Assembly (NCBI GenBank): GCA_902779705.1
Contig: CACZCR010000001.1
Coordinates: forward strand, 124,001-188,000
Origin: an uncultured Bacteroidales bacterium
GTDB taxonomy: Bacteria > Bacteroidota > Bacteroidia > Bacteroidales > Paludibacteraceae
Length of the DNA stretch: 64,000 nucleotides
Reading direction: 5' to 3'
The translations under genes were made by a program, and so were the position numbers. Position 1 is the first letter of the stretch; the number at the start of each line of letters is the position of its first letter. Positions 20,401 through 26,174 of this stretch are shown piece by piece. The notes below the pieces were generated by a model. That model made no database searches and was not told where the DNA came from. It saw only the letters and a program-made list of their open reading frames with translations.

Positions 20401-20446
20401 GATGGATGGTAATAAGGTTTACCAAGCTAAGCTGGTGGTTAAATAA
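11492..20446 (+). CDS. Giant repeat surface adhesin with T9SS sorting domain
   Basis: A 2984-residue secreted protein. Signal peptide ~1-20. An opening MAM/cleaved-adhesin-like domain (~28-210) is followed by a fibronectin III domain, then about seven repeats of a beta-sandwich plus fibronectin III unit. The repeats are marked by GVMTDPxDxxTF-type motifs near residues 428, 738, 1023, 1284, 1566 (degenerate), 1880 and 2183. An eighth cleaved-adhesin-like domain lies at ~2400-2600 (VVVSTDGGKTWKAE). Four C...GCDS repeats (~2645-2860) precede a type A T9SS sorting domain (~2905-2984: LTPNPATVGQPV, GVYFVRLMDG, YQAKLVVK). No protease or hydrolase motif is seen. The gap after the upstream barrel is 38 bases without a clear promoter, so it may belong to the same transcript. 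The strong terminator follows it. Confidence 0.8.
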   Translation: MKKTLLTTLLLILVSVMSFAGVVNESIYVQKVDFESGELPEGWTQEFVDTTIYGEHPWVIEEAAEADYPKAVKENGKYLLALRNNSTATIGYTTRLISPVMDLSQNKVFQPILVFSHAQQQRTGDFDQLKVYYRSKATDKWVRLDGRNGNPEFNQKIAKWQRDTIQLTSQSDTYQVMFEVTDRFGRGVVLDNIEVRPMPTCEDPYGYAVSGLTTTAATVSWNASFDTDSFEVALSTTPLESMDAVNPGELVYYGFLADDEFAFSTEALGLTLKRNQLYYLYVRSHCQGSVSDWTGTSFRTKNFADLPLVQNFTAGEDFEYKSGALNHISYWSFGTSIKRDDGVTMEYMPFVNTNTQPGTASAGNYAFDQSFCLAFTGGRSLSTSIPAGQFVYAATPELNTPDLSKVFVTFWGTAYQSVGDNYASGIIVGVMTDPEDFTTFVPVDTCYIYGSQEFNKFGVSLSNYKGEGKYVAFASDFKDKDNRFYIDNIAIKASVAPIWPSDIKISKVSAKGFDLTLDAHGLPYNVLVTKRVTNSKGQIVEDPAEMEESDKLLSVLNQTASTIHVDMPEGTSGLMLEVFTQSIGEGDLAGDWSLPAMTRLPMFLADSMMPYRIDWEDTQNTWSEKTLYPFSNNGVNYNYPNSIITATLSAPNGYGQNKSYTALSSGTTSQEGKSTGHYIYMRKEGNRVTAGDPEIYGYTHKYGNYIALPEVADLSKVLLKFYMKRYSSSVENSSRVAVGILTDPYDISTFDTIATFDATSATEYQPFSCAFGDYKGEGKIIAIQAIESANPYESGSTSSSGYGWTNVYYSNQYLDWINLYSLGECNPIANPKVEAAHDSAIISWGANDMTKWEVRIKDSKNVMLIDSLVEQTSFIARGLKPHSDYTYMISPVCDSLYEISDWLSFTTECLPENPLPFVEDFENSEYKTGSSTGFIPYCWSSPKYVYNSGASGESNSYYPYIYRYSTTGGHNSGSAMCLYTSASSTVQNEIWTALPILADSVKKLQVEFYVKGYSVSQNSMLQVGVMTDPNDITTFEVVDSVNVVGTTWKGNIVKFGKYAGEGKYIAFKRNYERDGKVNYYLDDITVDYIKDCEKLFTLSAAEPKTNGVTLSWNKTNADAYEVMVLNKNINANTEDTTGLVMSVETTTATPFVYVNDNLALNTNYYAYVRTICGSEKTSWSDVVAFKTTCEPQTPDALGTIMFHEQNVLGCWSTGVMSGTTSAPYTAGSPTGKFHYYLYIFNTAASDGAYAIMPPLNVEDINKYQISFDVCSNSTIATNKKQITVGIISNPADLSTFAPLTTVNFPYAVDSLGYMRVTIPFDKYDGDYVTGAKGTQVMFLSESGDSTNYAYIDNVNIELIPSCAAPSEVIADSVGTYGAKIAWNKTGEKYEVAITETKVAPSEANAKVIWQKETTDTFAIATDTLQMLTTYYMYVRTICGVGDTSAWSNARSFTTICPDAYKLPFTEDFEKSANTGASYKPECWTYYYVNGATVTEGKTTSYPSISGASYSHSSKYCMYMYSSNATTKIYSFAATPYIDTELNKAMVSFWYKANGYAAATPSRKLVVGVAEEVSTLDTLMATLSVLDTIVQTNTSSTIPYEKYSRIVSEKYNGKGHYIVLISIEGNGTTSTGGMYVDDIEISLVPSCFMPDNLSAAKMYDTSAQLTWEQLQGDNTAWDVAYGPEGTAVAEMTVVAADTTEFVVNGLQPSTTYDFYVRANCGDEYSDWRGPVTATTLYQIPLADAKWTFENGEIQVAQAPTGTYKKPQTWFVNNVWTGLATVGNAPYITSNTKNATTGLITSNKAYSGDSLMYFYSNTTAHPGYGPYAALPVIADADYDSLQVRFMARVTYSGTPSKVDGRDSMMYTTYAYAGGSYKRTIYVGVATDPYDMSTFEEMTQYIFPTLGTSTTNVDINKVPDPEGTNYWREVVVPLYGAKGKYIILAGPGDYNTVFVDNVVVEKVDPNACANVTKLAMDEDALKYNAAEFNWLSPKKNFKVTITEKDSTAAYATAIIDTAYFKIDSLQAKTTYTISVQAVCGEDFSKAVTLTFTTPCKPAAEDEAKWNFADNLYQWGTSATYVIPECWDEGLGFGSGVSYTPYSIVNTTTYAYGREDVVTDRALRFYTTASYYNAYAVLPELGFELDSMTLHFWGRGAYFYSKNYSTAANKGKLYSANGNYARALVIGVMTDPADFETFTPIDTITYDQKWTSNAGVFAYNDPLGNDYWQEYALPLAKYQGKGRIAIVAPNPKDFSTASSPTSYFFVDDLEIIKGDFCTPITGQRAEDVQSTSAVIRWSELSENPYVQLQIATDEEFENLVYDQQLDSLNSIKIENLKPAAEYFFRLKHLCDTVAGDESEWGSVGSFNTDYVVRFNENFNAVKTNLPKNWWRSNTATAEEVFNGTQLAEASETASYDWRTSIGSDQYVYANTTTNNASSSTSSAKHWLISPEIDLAPNAEDSLLLSFDVAVRAQSSDIPNPNTDLLEQFMVVVSTDGGKTWKAEDATVWSTDIEGDYNFNNFYANGKFVTKYVDLTKYAGQTINLAFYIYSYADKQVGGSKNLVCLDNIQLNTYRMIQNSDKICRWEDYVGNGFEIDADQLPAGTNFFERFTRAKAVADKDVIERLTIVVEDETVNELENITLCEGTTYSSDGFNFIATQTGVYKQKLQSVAGCDSTVVLNVTVNPIQRTDVEETICQGAYYEFNGEKYYTTQNVTATFTSILGCDSVVTLHLTVNEIIHGEPEEVYLCPGQTYAFTEKYPALAEAGEYVDTIINAKGCDSIATVTIYKAEEEYTFFRAAICQGEVYDKGIFGGLRTAGEYTTPHGEEGLKTIHGCDSIVTLHLLVAQPTEDQTFVMYDSIGIDQLPYVLNDEEILPEGTTVGVYTRSVMLNCGEATLVINVGWPQGINNTFVTSLALTPNPATVGQPVRVLGNFNNASVEVVSATGALVYKAQNLIDPITIPGMPAAGVYFVRLMDGNKVYQAKLVVK

Positions 20447-20471
20447 CCATCAGCATTAGCTGAATAGCAAG

Positions 20472-20500
20472 AACGCTCGGGCCAATGCCCGGGCGTTTTT
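20472..20500 (+). terminator. Intrinsic terminator after the giant adhesin
   Basis: A GC-rich stem (ACGCTCGGGC, loop CAAT, GCCCGGGCGT) is followed by a T run. It sits 25 bases after the adhesin stop and closes the surface-protein island. Confidence 0.85.
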
Positions 20501-20580
20501 GTGTTATGGTGTATCCGATAAGAGTCTGACAATGGTCTAGGATTAGTCCGATGGGAGTCTGACGAGAGGGGGTTGACAAT

Positions 20581-20652
20581 CCGATAAGAGTCCGATAAGA
20601 GTCCGATAAGAGTCCGATAAGAGTCCGATGAGAGTCCGATGAGAGTCCGATA
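20581..20652 (+). repeat. Tandem array of an 11-bp unit (ccgataagagt)
   Basis: About six and a half head-to-tail copies of ccgataagagt, the last full ones as ccgatgagagt, start at 20581, 20592, 20603, 20614, 20625, 20636 and 20647. Degenerate related pieces (gtctgac, gtccgat) occur upstream from 20524. The array lies between two converging terminators. No open frame of note crosses it. The unit is shorter than a CRISPR repeat and has no spacers. Confidence 0.9.
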
Positions 20653-20696
20653 TAATACCGATAAACATCCGTTAGCTCTGTGTAGGGAAGGAGGCT

Positions 20697-20728
20697 AAAA
20701 AAAACTCACACTCTTGCGGGTGTGAGTT
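20697..20728 (-). terminator. Intrinsic terminator of secG
   Basis: Read on the minus strand, the hairpin AACTCACA...TGTGAGTT is followed by a run of T (the A run at 20697-20704 on the plus strand). It lies 42 bases beyond the secG stop codon. Confidence 0.85.
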
Positions 20729-20769
20729 AGGGGTTAGCAGGCTAACGCTGTATGAGTATAAAACGTTAC

Positions 20770-21096
20770 TTATTTAGCCTCTTCAGCAGGAGCCTCTGCA
20801 GGAGCTTCAGTAGCTTGATCAACGGTTTGCTCTACTACTTCTTGTTCATCCTCCTGTGCTTGCTTGTTGGTCTGCCCAACTTTAACGCCTACTGCCAAGA
20901 TACTCAGTGCTACGATAATTGCGGCGAGAGTCCAACTGGCTTTCTCCAGGAAATCGGCTGTTTTAGGAGCTCCCATTACCTGGTTGCCGCTTGCAAATCC
21001 TGCAGCGAGACCTCCTCCTTTGCTGTTCTGTATAAGAACCAAGAAGATGAGAAATGCTGCTGCAAATACGATAATAACAGTTAATGTTGTGTACAT
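20770..21096 (-). CDS. secG: Preprotein translocase subunit SecG
   Basis: Accessory subunit of the SecYEG channel in the inner membrane. The 108-residue protein has two membrane segments (~3-21 and ~54-74) joined by the SecG loop signature (LIQNSKGGGLAAGF, ending in ASGNQVMG). The tail (~80-108) is acidic and rich in Ala, Pro and Glu (EAPAEAPAEEAK), longer than in minimal SecG proteins. It has its own promoter at 21149-21180 and terminator at 20697-20728, so it can be made independently of lptE upstream. Confidence 0.92.
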   Translation of the reverse strand: MYTTLTVIIVFAAAFLIFLVLIQNSKGGGLAAGFASGNQVMGAPKTADFLEKASWTLAAIIVALSILAVGVKVGQTNKQAQEDEQEVVEQTVDQATEAPAEAPAEEAK

Positions 21097-21148
21097 AGTT
21101 TATTGGATATTTAATTTATTTCTTTTGGTATTCCACACAATTTGGCTG

Positions 21149-21180
21149 CAAAGGTACAACATTTTTTTGATATATGCAAA
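21149..21180 (-). promoter_or_regulatory. Promoter of secG
   Basis: Read on the minus strand: TTTGCATAT from 21180 and -7 box TACCTTTG at 21156-21149, with the TTG and TA starts 23 nt apart. It is almost the same sequence as the promoter of tRNA-Ser(UGA). Confidence 0.8.
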
Positions 21181-21185
21181 TTTTT

Positions 21186-21698
21186 TTACCATTTTGCGAC
21201 AGTATCGTTGTATATACTCTCTGCAATTTCAGTAATCATAGTGGTACAGAGTTGGTCTTGTACGTCTGAAAGCATCTGTGAACTGTCGAATGTCTGGAAA
21301 GCTTGATATGTCTTGTCGAAACTTTCCTCAGGGTGTATGTTGTTGACAAAATGTACTTGTACGCGCATGGTCAGTTTGGTCTCAGCAGCGTAGTTGTCTG
21401 CTGCTACACCCATAGCTGATATCTCGTATCCGATAATCTCGCCGGACAATTCCAGGTCGCCCCCTTGTCGCTCGATCTTAAGTCGTGTCTGACGTTGGAA
21501 AAGATCGCGTATAGCGTCCGAAAGTTGGTTGCTGAGCGGCGCATAGACCAGCGAGGCATTGTTCGGGAAATCCTCAATGGAAATAGAACTGGTGGTACTA
21601 TAGTCTATGTTGGCTCCATTGAATTTGTAACTAATGCTGCAACTATTAAGCAACATTAGTAGGCTGACACATAGTATGTGTAATCCTTTAGAGGTCAT
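21186..21698 (-). CDS. lptE: LptE-like lipoprotein for LPS assembly
   Basis: A 170-residue outer-membrane lipoprotein that should plug and help fold LptD, the LPS export barrel. The N-terminus has a lipoprotein signal with lipobox LLNSC, Cys at ~20. The body (SISYKFNGANIDY, ...ISIEDFPNNASLVYAPLSNQLSDAIRDLFQRQT) has the LptE layout: short beta strand, then a helix starting near LSNQLSDAIRDLF, then strands. The start overlaps the upstream regulator stop by 11 bases. The order regulator, lptE, secG is familiar from Bacteroides genomes. Assignment rests on layout and context, as LptE sequences are poorly conserved. Confidence 0.75.
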   Translation of the reverse strand: MTSKGLHILCVSLLMLLNSCSISYKFNGANIDYSTTSSISIEDFPNNASLVYAPLSNQLSDAIRDLFQRQTRLKIERQGGDLELSGEIIGYEISAMGVAADNYAAETKLTMRVQVHFVNNIHPEESFDKTYQAFQTFDSSQMLSDVQDQLCTTMITEIAESIYNDTVAKW

Positions 21699-22863
21699 AG
21701 GCTTTGATTTTGCGGTATAAAGTACGTTCGCTCAGTCCCAGGCGTTGTGCGGCTTCTTTGCGGTTGCCTTTGCATTGTTCCAGCGTGCGTTTGATAGCCT
21801 CTTTTTCGACTGAGACGATCGTTCTGGGTTCGTCTTTGACTTCCTCAGCCAATTGGTATTCTTCCTCGTCTTCCGGCATGGTTGCCGGCATTGCGGCAGG
21901 TATGGTGGGGCTGTTGGCTTGCGGTATAGACATAGTTTGTTGTGCCATAAGTCCGTCCAATTGCTGTCGCATGATTTTCATTTCGTTGATGAGCTTGTAT
22001 AGCATTTCTCGCTCGCGCGAGTTTGGGTCTTCGGTAAAACTAATACGTGCCAGACCAAACTTGTTCTCTTCCTCGTTTTGCGGCAAGTACTTGCGTAGAG
22101 TCTGCGCATCGATATCGTGCTCGGTCTCCAAAACGGAGATTTGCTCGGCTATATTCTTGAGTTGACGTATATTTCCGTTCCAATAGTAGTTCTGTAGCAA
22201 GAGTGTGGCTTCTTGGTTAAGACGAATAGGCGGACGACGGTATCGGTCGCTAAAATCAAGTGCAAACTTGCGGAATAGCAGAGGGATGTCCTCTTTGCGG
22301 TCGCGGAGGGCGGGTACGCGTATTTCCACTGTGTTGAGGCGGTAGTAGAGGTCTTCGCGAAATTTGCCGTTTTGTATGGCGCGACGCATGTCAAGGTTGG
22401 TGGCTGCCACAACACGCACGTTGGTTTTCATAACTTTGGTGCCTCCCATGCGGATGAATTCGCCTGTTTCCAAGACACGTAGTAGGCGCACTTGTGTTTG
22501 TAGAGGCATTTCTCCCACTTCGTCTAAGAATAGTGTGCCTCCGTTGGCAATCTCGAAATAACCTTTTTTCTCGGCGTGTGCGTCGGTGTAGGCGCCTTTT
22601 TCGTGGCCGAAGAGTTCACTATCCATAGTGCCTTCGGGGATGGCGCCACAGTTGATGGCGAAATACGGCCCGTGTTTGCGTGCAGAGCAATCGTGAATGA
22701 TGCGAGGAAAATGCTCTTTGCCCACACCGGATTCACCTGTGATGAGCACACTCAAGTCGGTCTGAGCCACTTGCATAGCTATTTCGATCGCTCGGTCCAA
22801 CTGTGGGTTGGTGCCAATGATTTTATAGCGTTGTTTGATAGTTTGTATTTCGCTTTGTGTCAT
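21688..22863 (-). CDS. AAA+ sigma-54-type transcriptional regulator with Fis-like HTH
   Basis: A 391-residue enhancer-binding-type protein with no N-terminal receiver domain: the AAA+ domain starts at ~15. Seen: Walker A GESGVGKE (~43), the GAFTGA-loop position reading GAYTDA (~90), Walker B GGTLFLDEVGE (~108), the arginine-finger region FREDLYYRLNTVEI (~168), WNGNIRQLKN (~228), a linker rich in Met and Gln, and a C-terminal Fis-type helix-turn-helix (AAQRLGLSERTLYRKIKAY, ~370). The changed sigma-54 contact loop raises the question of whether it still works through sigma-54. A -7-like box (TACCTTTG, minus strand 22891-22884) lies 20 bases before its ATG. It is cotranscribed with lptE (11-base overlap). 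Confidence 0.85.
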   Translation of the reverse strand: MTQSEIQTIKQRYKIIGTNPQLDRAIEIAMQVAQTDLSVLITGESGVGKEHFPRIIHDCSARKHGPYFAINCGAIPEGTMDSELFGHEKGAYTDAHAEKKGYFEIANGGTLFLDEVGEMPLQTQVRLLRVLETGEFIRMGGTKVMKTNVRVVAATNLDMRRAIQNGKFREDLYYRLNTVEIRVPALRDRKEDIPLLFRKFALDFSDRYRRPPIRLNQEATLLLQNYYWNGNIRQLKNIAEQISVLETEHDIDAQTLRKYLPQNEEENKFGLARISFTEDPNSREREMLYKLINEMKIMRQQLDGLMAQQTMSIPQANSPTIPAAMPATMPEDEEEYQLAEEVKDEPRTIVSVEKEAIKRTLEQCKGNRKEAAQRLGLSERTLYRKIKAYDL

Positions 22864-22883
22864 ACTCCACCTAATTTAGCGCA

Positions 22884-22891
22884 CAAAGGTA
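22884..22891 (-). promoter_or_regulatory. Likely -7 box of the AAA+ regulator/lptE transcript
   Basis: TACCTTTG on the minus strand, 20 bases before the regulator ATG. Unlike the other promoters of the window, no TTG is found 23 nt upstream, so only the -7 element is supported. Confidence 0.5.
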
Positions 22892-22983
22892 GTGAAAATT
22901 CTTGAAATTGAAAAGAAAAAAAGTTGAAGAATGACGTTTTTTGGCAAAAAAATCACTTTTTTGCAATATTTCCCCTTATGCGC

Positions 22984-23014
22984 TTGCGTATGTGCGAAAA
23001 AAGTTGTACCTTTG
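22984..23014 (+). promoter_or_regulatory. Promoter of the exopolysaccharide export genes
   Basis: TTGCGTATG from 22984 and -7 box TACCTTTG at 23007-23014, again 23 nt start to start, 21 bases before the ATG at 23036. It excludes a longer in-frame start at 22931. Confidence 0.75.
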
Positions 23015-23035
23015 CCTGCTAATTATAATCAAGAC

Positions 23036-23842
23036 ATGAAAAAACAAACGATAATTTCGCTTTTTGTACTAGTGTTTGTCTGCTTGTTGTCGAGTTGTGT
23101 GACACAGAAGCAGATGACCTATCTATTGGATGCGGATTCTTCTACCGCTGATTCTATTAATCCGACGTTTGCTCGTCAAGTGGAGCCAGTTGTTAAGGCC
23201 GGTGATGCGTTGTCTATTACGGTTTCGGCTTTGGATGCCGAGGCGGTGACACCTTACAATCAGCCGACAGCTATATACGCTACGGTTGGGGAGTCTCAAT
23301 TGGCTACAACGCCGAATCTTCAGTATTATACTGTAGACGAGAAGGGAGATATTGAAATGCCCATGTTGGGTAGTTTTCATGTGGAGGGTTTGAAGCGTTC
23401 TGAGGTGGCAGCATTGGTATGCGAACGGCTGAAGACGCAGGTGATGAGTCCGACGGTGAATGTGATGTTGATTAATCCGTCGGTGACGGTGATGGGAGAG
23501 GTGAATAAACCGGGACGTTATGTGATGCCGAACGGACGTGTGACATTGCTTGAGGCATTAGGTATGGCCGGTGATTTGACAATATATGGCAAGCGTGACA
23601 ATGTGCTGGTGTCCCGTGAGATGAACGGCAAGATGGAATTTGCGCGCATCAATCTGGGTTCTGCTGACTTGTTTACATCGCCGTACTACTATCTGCAGCA
23701 GAATGATGTGGTATATGTGTCACCGAATAAGGTGCGTGCTATCAGCAGTGCCAATGCAAGTTTGTGGCTGAGCGTTGTGTCAACAGTAGCCAGCGCAACG
23801 ACGGTTATTGTAACGGTGGTCAATTCGGCTAAAACAAAATAA
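23036..23842 (+). CDS. Wza-like polysaccharide export lipoprotein
   Basis: An outer-membrane lipoprotein of 268 residues that should form the polysaccharide exit channel with the inner-membrane kinase encoded next. It has a lipoprotein signal (LLSSCVTQKQMTYL, Cys ~21), a Poly_export/PES domain (VKAGDALSITVSALD at ~55, YTVDEKGDIEMPMLGSFHVE at ~98) and a SLBB-type beta-grasp domain (VTVMGEVNKPGRYVMPNGR at ~155), then a hydrophobic C-terminal stretch (~240-262). The ATG at 23036 was chosen because the promoter overlaps the longer frame and because it gives a clean lipoprotein signal. The wzc-like gene starts 19 bases after its stop. Confidence 0.88.
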   Translation: MKKQTIISLFVLVFVCLLSSCVTQKQMTYLLDADSSTADSINPTFARQVEPVVKAGDALSITVSALDAEAVTPYNQPTAIYATVGESQLATTPNLQYYTVDEKGDIEMPMLGSFHVEGLKRSEVAALVCERLKTQVMSPTVNVMLINPSVTVMGEVNKPGRYVMPNGRVTLLEALGMAGDLTIYGKRDNVLVSREMNGKMEFARINLGSADLFTSPYYYLQQNDVVYVSPNKVRAISSANASLWLSVVSTVASATTVIVTVVNSAKTK

Positions 23843-23861
23843 ATCCGGAAATTAAGTTTGT

Positions 23862-26162
23862 ATGAATACACAGAATACGAATGAGGTCGATATACGTAAG
23901 ATTGTCAAGTTGGTGCTTGGCAAGTGGTATTGGTTTGTAATAGGCATAGTGGTGTGTTTGGGCCTGGGAGTGTTGTATATGCTTCGCACTGCAACAAAGG
24001 TTACCACTGAGGCTTCTATTATGCTTCGTCAAAAGGACGAGGGATTAGGTGCTGGCCGTTTTGATCAGTTGGAGATGTTGGGCATAGGCGGCAATAAGAT
24101 GGCAGAGGATGAGTTGGTTGTGCTGACTTCGAAGGATCTAATGTTGCAGGTGATTGAGAAACTCAATCTGTGGGACGTGTATATGATCAAAGAGAAGATG
24201 CGCTGGGAAGTGGAATATCCCAATCCTACATTCCGCTTGGAGTGCGTCAAATTGACGGATGAAGCAGCTAATGGGGCTTTTGTGCTGAATATTAAGCAAA
24301 CAAAGCGAGGTTACAAGGTGGCATATAAAATGGGAATGAGTAAGAGCGGCTCTGTAGAGGTGAGTAGTCTTGCTGAACCGATCGAGTTGCCTATCGGACG
24401 TATACGCTTGACACAAAATGGTGAGTTTGGGCGAGGAGCTAGTTATCGTATATACCATCGTTCGGCCGGACCGGCGATAGCATATTATAGTTCGCTGACC
24501 AAGATTGCTCAACATAAGAAAGAGTCGAATATATTCGATATGTCTATCACTTCGACGGCTCCGGCTCGTGATCGCGACATGTTGCGTACGATGATAGATA
24601 CGTACAATGAGAACGCGCTCATTGATAAGAATATGATTGCCACGAATACCGAGGCATTTATCGCTTCGCGCCTGGAGATTATATCCCGTGAGTTGAGCGA
24701 TGCCGAGAGTGCTGTGGAGCAATATAAGACCGAGCATAACATGGCCGATTTGACTGAGGAAGCCAAACTGTTGTTGAAAGCCGGCGTGGATGAGCAGGCT
24801 CAGTTGGTTGAGATTGAGACTCAGTTGAGTTTGGTGGATTATATCTCCGATTTTCTGAAGAATAAGGATAATCAGTACAGTTTGCTGCCTTCGAATATCA
24901 GCGTAGATGATCCTACGTTGGCTAAGTTTATAGGCGAGTACAATGAGTTGTTGCTTCAACGGATGCGTCTGGAGCGTACTGCGTCAGAAAGCAGCCCGGT
25001 AGTAGAACAAATCAACGCACAACTTGCTACAATGCGCGAAAATGTAGAAACCAGCGTGGTGACTGTGCGTAAGGGCTTGTTGATTTCGAAGGCGGAAGTT
25101 GAGGAGCGTAATAATGAGGTGTTTGAACGTTTGCAACAAGTGCCTAAGCAAGAGCGTGAGTATATTCGTCTGTATCGTCAGCGCACCCTAAAGGAGTCGC
25201 TTTATACCTTGCTGTATCAGAAGCGCGAGGAGAATGCACTAATGTTAGCTGCCACGACGTCGCCTACGAAGACGATAGATGTGCCGCGTACAAATGAAGA
25301 GACAAGACGTCCTAAGGCAAAACAAATCATTTTGCTGGCATTGATAATGGGCCTATTGTTGCCATCAGGACTGTTGTATGTGTATGTGCTGTTTGATAAT
25401 AAGATACGTGACGTGAAGGAGTTTGAGCAAATGATTCATGCGCCTTATATGGGACAGATTGTGGCTAATTCGCGTGGCAAGCATATAGCTATTAAGGATG
25501 GTGAGTCGACAGTCTCGGCAGAGTTGTTCCGTTTGTTGCGTACGAATTTGCGCTTTGTACTGCCTGTCAGTGCCAAGTCGTCGGTAGTATTGGTAACGTC
25601 GTGTATCAATGGTGAAGGTAAGTCGTATATATCGACCAATATTGCGTTGTCTTTGGCTATTTTGGGCAAGAAGGTGGCGTTGGTAGGATTGGATATACGC
25701 AAACCAATGCTTGCTAAATATTTTAACTTGAGCAAGGGCGGATGTTTGACTTCCTATTTGGTAGAGCCGGAATATACGGTGGATAATGTTATTATCCCTG
25801 GTGTTGAGCATCCTAATCTGGATTTGATCCCATGCGGTGTAGTTCCGCCTAATCCTAGCGAGTTGCTTCAAAGTGAGCGATTGGATGAGTTGTTTGCTGC
25901 TTTGCGTGAGCGTTATGACTATATAATCGTAGATACAGCTCCTTGCGCAATGGTGAGTGATACGTTCTTGTTGGACCGTGTAACTGATATGACTTTGTTC
26001 GTGAGCCGCGCGGACTATACGCCGAAGGAGATGGTTGATTTTATCAACCAGATTGTGGATTCTAAGCGAATGAAGAATGTGGCTTGCGTGCTTAATGCAG
26101 TTAAGTCTGCTCATGCAGGTTATGGCTATGGTTACGGATACGGTTCTAAGAATAAATCCTAA
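23862..26162 (+). CDS. Wzc-like chain-length regulator and BY-kinase
   Basis: Inner-membrane tyrosine autokinase controlling capsule or exopolysaccharide export and chain length, 766 residues. Wzz-type N-terminal domain with first membrane segment at ~22-42, a large periplasmic coiled-coil part (~240-430), second membrane segment (~488-510), then a cytoplasmic BY-kinase domain: Walker A INGEGKSYIS (~583), Walker A' LVGLDIRKP (~607), Walker B YIIVDTAP (~687). The C-terminus carries four tyrosines alternating with glycine (HAGYGYGYGYGS), the expected place for the autophosphorylation cluster. No flippase, polymerase or glycosyltransferase genes follow, so the sugar-building genes must be elsewhere. 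Confidence 0.9.
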   Translation: MNTQNTNEVDIRKIVKLVLGKWYWFVIGIVVCLGLGVLYMLRTATKVTTEASIMLRQKDEGLGAGRFDQLEMLGIGGNKMAEDELVVLTSKDLMLQVIEKLNLWDVYMIKEKMRWEVEYPNPTFRLECVKLTDEAANGAFVLNIKQTKRGYKVAYKMGMSKSGSVEVSSLAEPIELPIGRIRLTQNGEFGRGASYRIYHRSAGPAIAYYSSLTKIAQHKKESNIFDMSITSTAPARDRDMLRTMIDTYNENALIDKNMIATNTEAFIASRLEIISRELSDAESAVEQYKTEHNMADLTEEAKLLLKAGVDEQAQLVEIETQLSLVDYISDFLKNKDNQYSLLPSNISVDDPTLAKFIGEYNELLLQRMRLERTASESSPVVEQINAQLATMRENVETSVVTVRKGLLISKAEVEERNNEVFERLQQVPKQEREYIRLYRQRTLKESLYTLLYQKREENALMLAATTSPTKTIDVPRTNEETRRPKAKQIILLALIMGLLLPSGLLYVYVLFDNKIRDVKEFEQMIHAPYMGQIVANSRGKHIAIKDGESTVSAELFRLLRTNLRFVLPVSAKSSVVLVTSCINGEGKSYISTNIALSLAILGKKVALVGLDIRKPMLAKYFNLSKGGCLTSYLVEPEYTVDNVIIPGVEHPNLDLIPCGVVPPNPSELLQSERLDELFAALRERYDYIIVDTAPCAMVSDTFLLDRVTDMTLFVSRADYTPKEMVDFINQIVDSKRMKNVACVLNAVKSAHAGYGYGYGYGSKNKS

Positions 26163-26174
26163 TCTGCTCGTTTT

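Noticed and set aside
20581-20652. CRISPR array
   Set aside because: The repeats are 11 bp and directly adjoin each other with no spacers, and no cas gene is near.
22931-23035. Longer Wza-like protein from 22931
   Set aside because: The promoter overlaps this stretch, and the ATG at 23036 gives a proper lipoprotein signal.
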